Shown here in pieces: positions 36,695 through 45,993 of a stretch of 64,000 nt of DNA. This DNA is from Granulosicoccus antarcticus IMCC3135. Its GTDB lineage: Bacteria > Pseudomonadota > Gammaproteobacteria > Granulosicoccales > Granulosicoccaceae. Location: NCBI RefSeq assembly GCF_002215215.1, contig NZ_CP018632.1, forward strand, positions 3,778,501 to 3,842,500. Reading direction: 5' to 3'. The notes under the pieces are model-generated. The model ran no database searches. It was not told the DNA's origin and saw nothing but the letters and a program-made list of their open reading frames with translations. The first letter of the stretch is position 1. Each line of letters begins with the position of its first letter. A program made the position numbers and the translations under genes.

Positions 36695-37111
36695 ATGAGC
36701 AAAGATACGACTATTCGCACAGGAAGACACTGTGTATTTATTATGCATGTCCACTTGGTCTTCGTCACAAAGTATCGTCGTGATGTCTTCACCAAGAAAA
36801 TTCTCGATGACTTGAAGATCACCTTCACCAAGGTATGTGAAGACTTTGAAGCCACTCTGGTGGAGTTTAATGGTGAAGACGATCATGTCCATCTTCTGGT
36901 TAACTACCCACCCAAGGTGCCAGTATCTGGCCTGGTCAACAGTCTGAAGGGGGTATCTAGTCGCCGAGTAAGAAAAGCAGATTATCCGAGCATCAAAAAC
37001 AAACTGTGGGGTAATGCACTATGGTCTCCTTCGTACTTTGCCAGCAGTTGTGGTGGAGCTCCGATTGGCCTGATCAGACAATACATCGAACAGCAACGAA
37101 CACCGCGCTAA
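36695..37111 (+). CDS. tnpA: TnpA Y1 transposase (IS200 family)
   Basis: A 138-aa HUH transposase from ATG 36695. The HUH motif is DHVHLLV (H64, H66) and the nucleophile is Y130 in LIRQYIEQQ; HLVFVTKYRRDVF is the family N-terminal signature. All catalytic residues are present. It cuts and joins single-stranded element ends. Divergent from tnpB. Confidence 0.92.
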   Translation: MSKDTTIRTGRHCVFIMHVHLVFVTKYRRDVFTKKILDDLKITFTKVCEDFEATLVEFNGEDDHVHLLVNYPPKVPVSGLVNSLKGVSSRRVRKADYPSIKNKLWGNALWSPSYFASSCGGAPIGLIRQYIEQQRTPR

Positions 37112-37341
37112 CACAACAGAGAGGCTTCGCCTCTCGCGCTATCCATCCCCGCCCTGAAGGACGAGGTTTTTCGCGCAGATGGATAAAGAGGAAAAGAGGA
37201 GATGACACGGGTGGACCTTGATGATACCTGTCTGATATATTGCAGCTTAGACAGGTGAACGTCTTTGGTTTGAGATAAGCCCAACTGACTGGCGCGGTGG
37301 TTCGCTGATCATATCTATCATTGAATTTGTAGGACGCGACC

Positions 37342-37500
37342 ATGGCACGAAGTTTTGGTCGCCTTGTTATCAAGGCGCTAAAGGAAGTCGATAAGGCTGC
37401 ACGCCAAGCTGTTATTGATGCAGGTAAGAAGGCACTCGAACGACGGGTGCAGGCTCGCGACAAGTTGTGTAAACGGTATATCGATTCAGTGGTTGAATAG
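37342..37500 (+). CDS. 52-aa basic protein upstream of the GIY-YIG gene
   Basis: A short frame from ATG 37342 to TAG 37498-37500 encodes a strongly basic, probably helical protein (starts MARSFGRLVIKALKEVDKAA, 15 Lys/Arg in 52 residues). AGGA lies about 8 bases upstream. It ends one base before the ATG of the next gene, so the two are probably translated together. No family recognised. It may be a partner of the nuclease-like protein. Confidence 0.6.
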   Translation: MARSFGRLVIKALKEVDKAARQAVIDAGKKALERRVQARDKLCKRYIDSVVE

Positions 37501-37501
37501 T

Positions 37502-39118
37502 ATGGAACAGCTACTGAATGAATCGTCCCGGTGGGCGTTGATAGATGGGTATCTTCAATTGCCCATTACCGATCTTTTGGCCACGGTTGCTGGTCTGATC
37601 ACCTTTTTACTTGTTTGCTATTTCGTTACTCGATACAGGATTCGCCGGTTTCGTCATCGCTATAACCGAGTGTACCGGTCGCTGGAAGAGCTCAATAGCG
37701 AGTTTGTGGAACAGCAATTTCAGCTCGTAGAGTGGCAGGATGAGACGGCACGCCAGAGGCACCGGGCAAAGAATGATCTGCAGCAATTGACCGCAGAGGT
37801 CAGTACGGTATCGCAGAGAGCTGCCGAGATGCGACCTGTCTACGAAGCGCTGCAACGGCGGCAGGCTGACCTACAGGACAACGTTGTACAGTTGGAGGCT
37901 CGGCATTCAGATATCGTGAGTGTTCTGGATAATACCGGACCACTGCACGAACACTTTGCGAACCTGAATTGGAAAGTAGTTGAGAAATCAGATGAGCTGG
38001 TGCGTGTAGAGCGGCAGTTGCAGAATCTAAGGTTAGAGCTTGATCTGTACGATCGCCAGAATAACCTGGTTGCTTACGCGCATTACGCAGAACCGGAATA
38101 CCTGCATCAGAGTAGTGATCGCTTCAAGATAGAGGTCAAGCGCGAGCGAGATTTTCAAAAAGCGCTTATCAGCGAGAAGAAAGAACTGACGGGATTGGAT
38201 GCATTGAAGGATGCATCCGAACGCACGCAGGCGTCTCGGCACGGAAAATTGTTGATAAGAGCATTCAACCTAGAGTGTGACAAGTTGTTTGCTACCGTAC
38301 GGCATTCAAACTATGCAAAAACTGTTGAACGCGTCGGCAAGCTGGCTCATGATCTTGAGAAGTTGATGAATGATCAGCGCTTCGGAGTATCACTGGAATA
38401 CGTGGAATCCAAGCTGCGTGAGTGCACGCTCATTTATCAGGACAAGTACAAGGCTAAGGAAGAGGCTGATGAGCAGCGACAGCAACGAGAGCAGTTGAGA
38501 GAGGAGCGTAAGGCTCAGCGTGAATACAAAGCCGCCCTGAAAAAAGCACAGGATGAAGAGAAGGCCTATCAGCAGATGCTGGAGAAAGCGCGAAGGGAAA
38601 TCTCGGAGGCCACGGGCGGGCAGACTCTGGAGCAACAGGAAAGATTCCGGTATCTGGAGGAAATGCTGGAAGGCGCACGTCAGAATGAACAGCGCGCCAT
38701 GAGTATGGCGCAGCAGACACGTTGCGGATTCATTTACGTAATCAGCAATGAAGGTTCATTCGGCAAGGGTATTTACAAGATCGGTCTGACACGCAGACTG
38801 GAACCGATGGACCGTGTAAAGGAGTTGGGGGATGCGAGTGTGCCATTCTCATTCGACGTGCACGGCATCATTTACTCGGAAGACGCGCCCAAGCTGGAGA
38901 ATGAGCTGCACCGGCATTTTGATGGTAAGCGCGTGAATGTAGTCAATAACCGAAAGGAGTTCTTCCGAGTTGAGTTGAATCAGATTGAAGTGGCTATCAA
39001 TGAACTGATGGGTGAGCCTGTTGCTTTGAAGCGCGAAGGATTTGAGGATGATGATTATTCGGAGGCAATGCGGCTGCGCAATAGTGTGATTGAAGGGGTG
39101 GTTGAGACAGTGGTTTGA
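37502..39118 (+). CDS. membrane-anchored DUF4041/GIY-YIG protein
   Basis: A 538-aa protein from ATG 37502. One membrane helix at about residues 22-44, then a long charged coiled coil (about 50-190), a DUF4041-like helical region (about 195-320), a second Lys/Glu/Gln-rich coiled coil (about 330-420) and a C-terminal GIY-YIG-type T5orf172/MUG113 domain (GFIYVISN...GIYKIGLTRR...ELHRHFDGKRVNVVNNRKEFFRV). Proteins of this architecture occur in phages and bacterial genomes; a nuclease or anti-phage role is possible but not shown. It lies beside an IS605 element and follows a 52-aa basic gene. Confidence 0.8.
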   Translation: MEQLLNESSRWALIDGYLQLPITDLLATVAGLITFLLVCYFVTRYRIRRFRHRYNRVYRSLEELNSEFVEQQFQLVEWQDETARQRHRAKNDLQQLTAEVSTVSQRAAEMRPVYEALQRRQADLQDNVVQLEARHSDIVSVLDNTGPLHEHFANLNWKVVEKSDELVRVERQLQNLRLELDLYDRQNNLVAYAHYAEPEYLHQSSDRFKIEVKRERDFQKALISEKKELTGLDALKDASERTQASRHGKLLIRAFNLECDKLFATVRHSNYAKTVERVGKLAHDLEKLMNDQRFGVSLEYVESKLRECTLIYQDKYKAKEEADEQRQQREQLREERKAQREYKAALKKAQDEEKAYQQMLEKARREISEATGGQTLEQQERFRYLEEMLEGARQNEQRAMSMAQQTRCGFIYVISNEGSFGKGIYKIGLTRRLEPMDRVKELGDASVPFSFDVHGIIYSEDAPKLENELHRHFDGKRVNVVNNRKEFFRVELNQIEVAINELMGEPVALKREGFEDDDYSEAMRLRNSVIEGVVETVV

Positions 39119-39934
39119 AGAGGCCTTTGATTCTCAGTCAGATGACGATTGTCAGTTGCCACACGACGCAACCAATAAAATAGTCCCATCAAGTGCCATC
39201 GCAGCCCTTGTGGTGTGGTTCTTTGGCGTATACAGGAACTTGTATACCGGTGTCTAACGGGGTCAGCATCGCCTAGAAAAGTATCACGTTGCGCCAGCAT
39301 GAGATGCCCCTCATTCAGATAAGCACAATTGGTCCCGCAACATTTACATCAATAGGCAAAGCCTTTCCCGGTGTCGGTCGATCGAGGTAACCATGGAAGC
39401 GCGGACGTGGCGATCGTCGATTTCAGGCCGAGGCTCGACATGCTGAACTGATGGAGCAGGTAGCCCATCGAGGTAGCAAGACTGCCCAGCGCTATGCCCA
39501 GCAACGCTTACTCGGCACCGCGCTATGATCCGCCAAGACGTACTGGCGTGGTGGGGCTGACAATCGCTTTTCAGGCGCCGAAAAAATGCACACCACTACG
39601 CCACTATCCGGTCATTCTCTTATATAGGGGACGATAGAGGATGCGGATCGGATAGGCAGCGACTATCACCAGCCCCCGTCATTACAGCGAAGCATTCGCT
39701 TTTTCCAACCTCTCACATCAGACTGTCCTGCCGAGGCAGCGGCAATACGGGGTTTCCACGTTCCGCTAAAACGAGCATGTTGAGTTAGGTGCCAGCTATC
39801 GACCAGGAAGCTTGTGGACCACGAGTGCATATTTCGTAACCACACTCCCGCTTCCATTACCATTTTGGTCAAGCGTTAAACAACCACTTTCACTGAAGGC
39901 TCCTCGTGTTGGCAAATCCTGCATCATTGGCAGT
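39119..39934. other. 816-bp region without a supported gene
   Basis: It contains an inverted repeat GTATAC/GTATAC at about 39219-39238, a short decayed reading RGRGDRRFQAEARHAELMEQ (about 39392-39451) ending at a stop near 39527, and a 68-codon minus frame at 39666-39872 with no ribosome site. It looks like decayed DNA between the mobile region and the catabolic locus. Confidence 0.4.
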
Positions 39935-40687
39935 TTAGTAGGTAGCCCGTCCACCTGACAGGTCGAACACCGCGCCGGTGGTGTAGGAACATTCCTCGCT
40001 GCACATCCAACCCACCATGGCAGAAATCTCTTCCACTGAACCCATGCGTCCCATTGGTATCTTGGACAACATATAGCTTATTTGCGCTTCGGAGACGTCG
40101 TCCAGCATTTCGGTCTTTATCACGGCAGGGCAGATTACGTTGACTCGTATTCCCGTGTTGGCCAGTTCTTTGCCCAGGCTTTTTGTCAGGCAAATCACAC
40201 CCGCCTTTGACACTGAATAGGCAGACGCGTTGGGGTTGCCGTCTTTACCCGCCATGGAGGCGATATTGACGATGCGCCCATAGTCGCCCTTGAGCATGTA
40301 AGGCACAATTGCTCGGCTGGTGTGAAAGCTGCCATTGAGGTTGATGTTTATCACCGAGTTCCAGGTGTCCAAGGGGTAGTCCACCAAGGGTGTATTGACC
40401 CCGGCAATACCGGCGGCGTTGACCAGCAGGTCGATCCCGCCTAATTCCTGCGCAACGGCGGCTGCGCCGGCTTCGACGCTGGCGTAGTCACCCACGTCCA
40501 CTCGCTGAGTGATTACCTTGCCCAAGGAGGATAGCTGCTTATGCGCATTTGCGAGGGTATCCTCGCTGATATCCCACAGCGCTACAGAAGCACCACTTTG
40601 AAGAAAGCGCTGGGCGATGCCAAAGCCCATGCCACGTCCGCCGCCAGTGATAACTGCCTTGCGCCCTTTAAGGTCCAATGTATTCAT
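39935..40687 (-). CDS. SDR-family oxidoreductase
   Basis: A 250-aa classical short-chain dehydrogenase. Cofactor loop TGGGRGMGFGIA, NAAG motif in LVNAAGIAG, catalytic Ser in VNIASMAG and YSVSK with the Tyr-Lys pair; C-terminal TGAVFDLSGGRATY. The acidic residue after strand 2 (ALWDIS) suggests NAD preference. It is the last gene of the kinase-enolase-SDR operon and probably oxidises a hydroxyl of the pathway substrate. Substrate unknown. Confidence 0.85.
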   Translation of the reverse strand: MNTLDLKGRKAVITGGGRGMGFGIAQRFLQSGASVALWDISEDTLANAHKQLSSLGKVITQRVDVGDYASVEAGAAAVAQELGGIDLLVNAAGIAGVNTPLVDYPLDTWNSVININLNGSFHTSRAIVPYMLKGDYGRIVNIASMAGKDGNPNASAYSVSKAGVICLTKSLGKELANTGIRVNVICPAVIKTEMLDDVSEAQISYMLSKIPMGRMGSVEEISAMVGWMCSEECSYTTGAVFDLSGGRATY

Positions 40688-40785
40688 GAATCTAGTCCTG
40701 TTTGAAATTGTTCAAGCTACAAATAAGTGGTTATCGCGCGACAAGATTTTTTGCGCGATTCGCTGATTCAGCGCGGGCTTGCCGA

Positions 40786-42102
40786 TCACCACACCCCTTT
40801 TGATCCTTGTTGTTTGCCCCACCAGGTACGTCGCAGCGATGCGCCGCCGACAAAAGAACCTGCACCAAGCTGCTCTTGAATGCGCAGGCATTCGTTCCAT
40901 TTGGCCATGCGCTCGGAACGTTGGAAAGAGCCTACTTTGAGTTGCCCAGCACCCAGACCGGTTGCCAGATGGCTGATCGATGTGTCTTCAGATTCGCCAG
41001 AGCGAGCTGACACCACTGCACCCCAGCCAGCTTTTTGAGCTGCCAGGTAGGTGTCGATGGATTCACTGACCGTTCCCGCCTGATTGACTTTTATCAGTAC
41101 CGCGTTGCAAGCTCCGGCTGCCGCTGCCTCTTCGACAAGGGTGGCGTTGGTGACAAGGTAATCGTCGCCGATAATTTGCACCTGATCGCCGAAACGGCGA
41201 GTAAACTCGGCCATACCCTCTGGATCGTCTTCGCTCACCGGATCTTCAATGGAGACGATAGGGTAGTCATTCAGCCAGCCACCAAGCATTTCGATCAGTG
41301 CGCTGGAGTCCATTTCCCGATCCTCAAGTGCAAGCCTGTACCGACCCTTTTTTGCAAACTCGGAGGCGGCGATGTCCAGTGAAATCACGACGCGATCTCC
41401 AGGTTTTTCACCGGCTTTTTCAATGGCCAGGACCAGCGTCTCCAACGCCTCCTCATTGGAATCAAACATCGGCCACCAACCTCCTTCGTCGGCGACGCCA
41501 GCGGCTTTGCCCCGCGAAGCCAGAATATCTCCAGCGGCGAAGTAGATCTCGCTGGTTACTTCCATCACTTCGTCGAATGAGCTGGCGCCAGGAACCATGA
41601 TCATGAAATCCTGAATGTCGACCCGTCGCCCCGCGTGGGCGCCACCGCCAAATATTTGAATTTCTGGCAATGGAATCGAGGGCGTGCAGTTGTAGAGATC
41701 GGCAACATGGCGCCACAGCGGTTTACCCGTGTCGGCGGCGGCTGCGTGTAGTACTGCCAGGGAGGTGGCGACGGTTGCGTTGCCACCGAGCACTTCCTTG
41801 AAAGACGAGCTGTCCAGCGCCAGCAGGGCGTTATCGATAGCTTGTTGATCTTGTACCTCCATGCCACGCATTGCTGCAGCGATAGGGCCGTTGACACTGT
41901 CAAGCGCCTGCATCACGTTTTTTCCTCGCAACGCGACGCCGCCATCGCGAAGATCTATCGCCTCGCGGCTGCCACGCGAGGCACCTGCAGGGGCTATGGC
42001 TCGGCCGACGAGTCCGTTGTCCAGAGTCACGTCAACTTCAACAGTGGGGTTGCCCCGCGAGTCCCAGACTCGGCGGCCATAGATGGACTTGATCGTTGTC
42101 AC
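40786..42102 (-). CDS. enolase paralog with altered active site
   Basis: A 438-aa homolog of phosphopyruvate hydratase over its full length. Metal ligands D243, E286 and D313, catalytic K338, E206, K389 and H156 are conserved. Differences from housekeeping enolase: D165 in place of the catalytic Glu (QDFM for QEFM), A366 in place of the conserved His of SHRSGE, and R43 in the mobile loop (GASRG for GASTG). These pocket changes plus its operon with a kinase and SDR argue for a substrate other than 2-phosphoglycerate. ATGA overlap with the kinase gene. A C-terminal extension rich in Trp, Gly and Lys is present. Confidence 0.85.
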   Translation of the reverse strand: MTTIKSIYGRRVWDSRGNPTVEVDVTLDNGLVGRAIAPAGASRGSREAIDLRDGGVALRGKNVMQALDSVNGPIAAAMRGMEVQDQQAIDNALLALDSSSFKEVLGGNATVATSLAVLHAAAADTGKPLWRHVADLYNCTPSIPLPEIQIFGGGAHAGRRVDIQDFMIMVPGASSFDEVMEVTSEIYFAAGDILASRGKAAGVADEGGWWPMFDSNEEALETLVLAIEKAGEKPGDRVVISLDIAASEFAKKGRYRLALEDREMDSSALIEMLGGWLNDYPIVSIEDPVSEDDPEGMAEFTRRFGDQVQIIGDDYLVTNATLVEEAAAAGACNAVLIKVNQAGTVSESIDTYLAAQKAGWGAVVSARSGESEDTSISHLATGLGAGQLKVGSFQRSERMAKWNECLRIQEQLGAGSFVGGASLRRTWWGKQQGSKGVW

Positions 42103-43112
42103 GCGTAATGCTCCTTCAATGCTGTGGAAATATGTTCGAGTGCCTGGTCTAGCTCAGAAACGGGATGGCGTATCAAGTGGATCGCCAGTTTTCGAACAAG
42201 GCGGCGTTTATCGTCATCCAGATACTCTACTGGAGATTTCCCGTCGATCCGGGCCAACATCAACGCGGGCAACAGGCTGCATATCCGTGTTTGTACTTGT
42301 TCAGCAGGTTCCCAACTGATATGAGCCGCATAGGCGCGCCATAAGTCGGCAGCGTTCGCCAGCAGGCGAGCGCGCGAATCAGGTAGCAGGGCAGCTTTCA
42401 GCACCAGGTGATTCAGACAAAACGAGGGATCGAAGCTGGCGTCTCCCATGGTTGCGCACTCGGCGTCCAGCATTACCGGTCCGCCGGTGCGAAACAAGAT
42501 GTTTTTCGGGCTGACGTCTCCGTGTACAAGCACTTGCTCAGACTGGTACAACATGCACGCCAAGGCATCAAGGTGTGTTGCCAGTTCCGAATGCTGCAAA
42601 GCGGTGAAGCTCAAATAAGGTTCGATGCGCAGTGCGCGAAAATCATCGCGATTGTGAAACTGTGAGGTGTCAAACTCTGCGAGCGAGGATGCTGCGTGAA
42701 TGCGACCGAGAATATCGCCAACCGCTGTGGCTTCGCCGTGATCAGGCGCTTCCGCCAACAGAGCGGATTTCCACAGATAGACATCGTCGCCGCTGATGAA
42801 CTCCATGGCAAAGCCGTGAAGCTTTTCGGAGCGGCCCAGCAGTTGTACGGCGCCGCTGGGCAGAATGTCGGCGGCGGTTTGCAGCCACCTGTACTCTGCC
42901 GCGTTGCGGTGTACTGGCGCATGCCAATCTTCGGCGACTTTCAATTTGGGAATGGCAAATTTAATGCAAATTTGCCGGGAGTCGAGAACGACTCGGGCAA
43001 TATCAGATGACACACCTCCGGTCAGAGGATGAACACTCTGGACTTCTGCTGCCTCGCCCAGTCCCAATTCCGAGATTAGTTCTCTGCAACGCGCTTCTAA
43101 TTGGACAGACAA
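42099..43112 (-). CDS. APH-type small-molecule kinase
   Basis: A 337-aa protein with the aminoglycoside/choline kinase fold: Gly-rich loop near LTGGVSSDIARV, Lys in ICIKFA, catalytic loop VLVHGDVSPKNILF (D199, N204) and Mg motif MLDAE (D216). It phosphorylates a hydroxyl of a small molecule with ATP. Placed first in an operon with an enolase paralog, it probably makes the phosphorylated substrate for that enzyme. It is not an antibiotic-resistance gene by context. Confidence 0.83.
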   Translation of the reverse strand: MSVQLEARCRELISELGLGEAAEVQSVHPLTGGVSSDIARVVLDSRQICIKFAIPKLKVAEDWHAPVHRNAAEYRWLQTAADILPSGAVQLLGRSEKLHGFAMEFISGDDVYLWKSALLAEAPDHGEATAVGDILGRIHAASSLAEFDTSQFHNRDDFRALRIEPYLSFTALQHSELATHLDALACMLYQSEQVLVHGDVSPKNILFRTGGPVMLDAECATMGDASFDPSFCLNHLVLKAALLPDSRARLLANAADLWRAYAAHISWEPAEQVQTRICSLLPALMLARIDGKSPVEYLDDDKRRLVRKLAIHLIRHPVSELDQALEHISTALKEHYA

Positions 43113-43125
43113 GACAACACCTGGC

Positions 43126-43143
43126 TATGTTCACGTGAACATA
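43126..43143. promoter_or_regulatory. LacI operator before the kinase operon
   Basis: TATGTTCACGTGAACATA is a perfect 18-bp palindrome 14 bp upstream of the kinase start and about 80 bp before the LacI gene. Its core GTTCACGTGAAC is identical to the site at 44529. Confidence 0.78.
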
Positions 43144-43220
43144 CATCTTTACCCAGAATCAGAACAGTGTCAAGATGATCTATCAACTACTTGTCACTTT
43201 TTTCCAGGAGTAAAGTTCCA

Positions 43221-44225
43221 TTGGGCCGCGTCACGATAAAATCAATCGGTAAAGATCTCGGCATTTCGCACATGACCGTTTCAAGGGCTCTGTCGGGTCA
43301 CCCCAATGTTCAGAAGGCTACCCGCGAAGCGGTGCTGAAGCGGGCGCAGGAGTTAGGCTATGTAAAAAGCGCCGCAGCCAACACCATGCGTGGAGACAAG
43401 ACCGACATCGTCGGCCTGTTGTTGCCCAATATAATCAACGAGTTCTACGCTCGATTTGCCAACACTTTGTCACAGTGCTGCCGCGAGCGCTCTCTGCATT
43501 TGATCATCCACCTGACCGGTGACGATACAGAGCTTGAGCGAAAGTCTCTGGAACGCCTGTGTGAAGTGCAGGCAAGGGCTGTTGTCATGGTGCCGGCTCC
43601 AGGTGAGTCAAAAGACCTTGAGACTTTATTGAAGTCCATGCGGGTTATTCAGCTGATACGACAGCGGCCCATGAGTACGCCAAGTTTTGCGCTCCTTGTT
43701 GATGATCACAGCGCGCTGCATGACGCGGTTGTGGAGCTGGCCAGGCGAGGGCATCAATCGATCGGGTATATTGGTGCGGATGCAGGCTTATCGTCGGGTC
43801 GTGAGCGACTTCAGGCATTCAAACACGGACTCAAGAGCGCGAAGCTTAAATGGACCAAACGGTTTGTTCTCACCGGAGCACCATCGTTCGAGATGGGGCG
43901 CTATAACACAGTGAAGCTACTTGACGCCGGTGAGGTCACCGCCATGGTGTGCGGTGGATTTGAAATTTCCAATGGTGCTCTGAGCGTTCTGATGGAGCGC
44001 GAGATCCACCCGTCTCGTGATATCGGTTTTGTTGGCTATGGCGATCCTTCCTTCTATGCTCGTGTAAACGGCGGGGTTTCCACCATCGAAGTTCCTGTCG
44101 ACGAACTGGCCTTACGAGCAAGTGAATTGCTGGCGGAGGACTCGTCGGCACAAACCGAAGCTTCGCCAGAAACCGTGGAGCTGGGTGCCAGGCTTTTACT
44201 TCGCGGCAATTTGCGCATAACATAA
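43221..44225 (+). CDS. LacI-family regulator of the kinase/enolase/ABC regulon
   Basis: A 334-aa regulator. TTG 43221 is chosen as the start because AGGAG lies 10 bases upstream (43206-43210); the frame extends to TTG 43191. Helix-turn-helix VTIKSIGKDLGISHMTVSRALSGHP and hinge ANTMRG, then an effector domain with VGYGDPSFYARV. It is flanked by identical palindromes on both sides, so it probably represses both the minus-strand operon and the transporter operon. A hairpin TGAGCCC/GGGCTCA follows at 44239-44258. Confidence 0.88.
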   Translation: MGRVTIKSIGKDLGISHMTVSRALSGHPNVQKATREAVLKRAQELGYVKSAAANTMRGDKTDIVGLLLPNIINEFYARFANTLSQCCRERSLHLIIHLTGDDTELERKSLERLCEVQARAVVMVPAPGESKDLETLLKSMRVIQLIRQRPMSTPSFALLVDDHSALHDAVVELARRGHQSIGYIGADAGLSSGRERLQAFKHGLKSAKLKWTKRFVLTGAPSFEMGRYNTVKLLDAGEVTAMVCGGFEISNGALSVLMEREIHPSRDIGFVGYGDPSFYARVNGGVSTIEVPVDELALRASELLAEDSSAQTEASPETVELGARLLLRGNLRIT

Positions 44226-44528
44226 GTAGGCGATTTCGTGAGCCCTTCGTTGGGCTCATAGTGCAGGGCGGCTAAATTACTTTCGTGCAACTGACAAACG
44301 TGCGGCTGGCAAATACCGCTGCCTATTGATGTCAGTGCAGTCGTATTTCACCCATGACTCGTGCGCTTTAATGCCACCGTGCAATCTCATTCACCGGTGC
44401 GCACTGCGTAGTCTTGAAAGTGAATAGCGATTGTTACGACTTTGCGTGTGCCGAAAGCCCGCAAACCCTATCAGTGCTGCGTACGGATTTTAATACAGAA
44501 AAAATTCGATATATTAAGTTGATAATAT

Positions 44529-44544
44529 TTGTTCACGTGAACAA
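44529..44544. promoter_or_regulatory. LacI operator before the transporter operon
   Basis: TTGTTCACGTGAACAA is a perfect 16-bp palindrome about 110 bp before the binding-protein gene, sharing its 12-bp core with the site at 43126. TATATACTGATGCC just downstream may include the -10 region. Apart from this site and the hairpin at 44239-44258, the spacer 44226-44651 shows nothing else. Confidence 0.78.
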
Positions 44545-44651
44545 TAACTGTATATACTGATGCCATTGCCGGGCTCACCACCGGGTTAATGCTTGGAGTA
44601 AACGCCTTGAGAGTCGTATTTTTCAACAGACCATCAACACAAGGAAATTAG

Positions 44652-45929
44652 ATGAAAACCAACATAGCCATCAACTTTTGCAAAGCAACAGCTTTTACCG
44701 CAGCCGTTGGGTTGGGTATTTCCACAGCGCACGCCGAGCCCAAAACCAATATGTTGCACCAATGGGCCCAAGGCTCAGAAGCCGCAGCAATCGCCAAGCT
44801 AGGCGAGATGTTTGAGGAAAGGGGGGGAACATGGGAACAGACAGCAATCTCAGGCCATACTTCGAATACGCTTGCCAAGCTGCGTTCGGATGTTGTATCG
44901 GGTAATGCACCGGCCGCAGTCCAGCTCAAAGGCCCGGAAATAGCCGAGTGGAACAAGACCGGGCGCACTGCCAACCTTGACGATGTAGCTGAGGCTCAGG
45001 GCTGGGATGCTGTGGTTGCCCCAGAGCTGACTGCTGTCATGAAGCCAACTGGAAACTGGGTAGCGGCACCGATGAATATTCATCGCGTCAACTGGCTCTA
45101 TTCCTCAAAGAAGATTATGGATGATCTTGATATCGAGATTCCCAAAACCTGGGAGGATTTCAATACCGCTTGCGAAAAAGTTATCGCCGCAGGCAAGATC
45201 TGCATTGCACACGGAGCAGCTGACTGGTCAGACACCACCACATTTGACAGTGTTGTTTATGGCATGGATATCGATCTTTATCGCAAGGCATTTCAGGAAG
45301 CGGATACCGACGCTATGCGCAGCCAGGGCATGATCGACGCCTTCGCACAGCTACGGAAGATGGTCGGTTATATGGACGATGGAATCAACGGCCGCTCCTG
45401 GGAGCAGTCCATGGCGATGACCATGGATGCCAAGGCCGCCTTCTTTCTGATGGGAGATTGGACCGTCGCATCAGCCAATGCAGCAGGCTACAAGGAAGAT
45501 GTGGACTACGTGTGCACCCAAACACCAGTGGACTGGGGCGGCAATGGATTCATTCTGATTGCAGATTCGGTTGTCTTCTTCGAGCAAAAGGATCAGGACT
45601 ATATTGATGGCCAGAAGCTATTGGCTGAAACCATCATGTCGCCTGAGTTTCAGGTGACCTTCAATGTGGCCAAAGGCTCGATTCCGGCGCGCACAGATAT
45701 CGATCTGTCAAAAGGCGGTTTCACCCAGTGCCAGCAAAAAGGCTTGGCTGATCTGAAAGCGTCTGTCGCTGAAGGCACGCTGGTGCGTTCGTTAGCGCAC
45801 AACATGACGGTACTGCAAAAATTCCGCGGTGCAATGATGGAAGTCATCACTGAGTATGTCGCGGATTCATCCATCAGTCCCGAAGAGGCTGCCAACCAGC
45901 TTGCGGATGCTGTAGAGATCCAACAGTAA
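44652..45929 (+). CDS. CUT1 ABC transporter substrate-binding protein
   Basis: A 425-aa periplasmic protein with a Sec signal ending STAHA-EP and AAGGAAAT upstream. The sequence MLHQWAQGSEAAAIAKLGEMFEERGG and the later NAPAAVQLKGPEIAEW and PMNIHRVNWLYSS are typical of glucose/mannose-type family-1 binding proteins. It contains four Cys residues in pairs (C157/C163-like spacing, and two further on). First gene of the transporter operon. The ligand is unknown and should be the substrate of the kinase/enolase pathway. Confidence 0.9.
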   Translation: MKTNIAINFCKATAFTAAVGLGISTAHAEPKTNMLHQWAQGSEAAAIAKLGEMFEERGGTWEQTAISGHTSNTLAKLRSDVVSGNAPAAVQLKGPEIAEWNKTGRTANLDDVAEAQGWDAVVAPELTAVMKPTGNWVAAPMNIHRVNWLYSSKKIMDDLDIEIPKTWEDFNTACEKVIAAGKICIAHGAADWSDTTTFDSVVYGMDIDLYRKAFQEADTDAMRSQGMIDAFAQLRKMVGYMDDGINGRSWEQSMAMTMDAKAAFFLMGDWTVASANAAGYKEDVDYVCTQTPVDWGGNGFILIADSVVFFEQKDQDYIDGQKLLAETIMSPEFQVTFNVAKGSIPARTDIDLSKGGFTQCQQKGLADLKASVAEGTLVRSLAHNMTVLQKFRGAMMEVITEYVADSSISPEEAANQLADAVEIQQ

Positions 45930-45993
45930 ATTCAGCACCAGTCGACGCCGCGTCGGACGAGGCGGCGCCGCTTTAACGATCGGAGAATACTGA

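Larger units (their letters stand above)
35389..37192. mobile_element. IS200/IS605-family element with tnpA and tnpB
   Basis: Divergent tnpB (minus) and tnpA (plus) with 22 bp between them. The tnpB-side end carries the hairpin-forming CCTCTTCC...GGGAGAGGAGG and ends in TCAA on the minus strand at 35389, the usual right-end cleavage motif. The tnpA-side end has a hairpin around CCCCGCCCTGAAGGACGAGG at 37148-37167, followed by TTTTTCGCGC. The left boundary is approximate, about 37180-37192. Confidence 0.82.

Noticed and set aside
39666-39872. 68-codon minus frame in the 39119-39934 gap
   Set aside because: No ribosome site, non-ATG start and no recognisable protein features.
40786-42102. Housekeeping enolase
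   Set aside because: Operon context and substitutions at conserved active-site positions argue against it.
42099-43112. Aminoglycoside resistance gene
   Set aside because: The APH fold is shared by many metabolic kinases and the operon context is catabolic.
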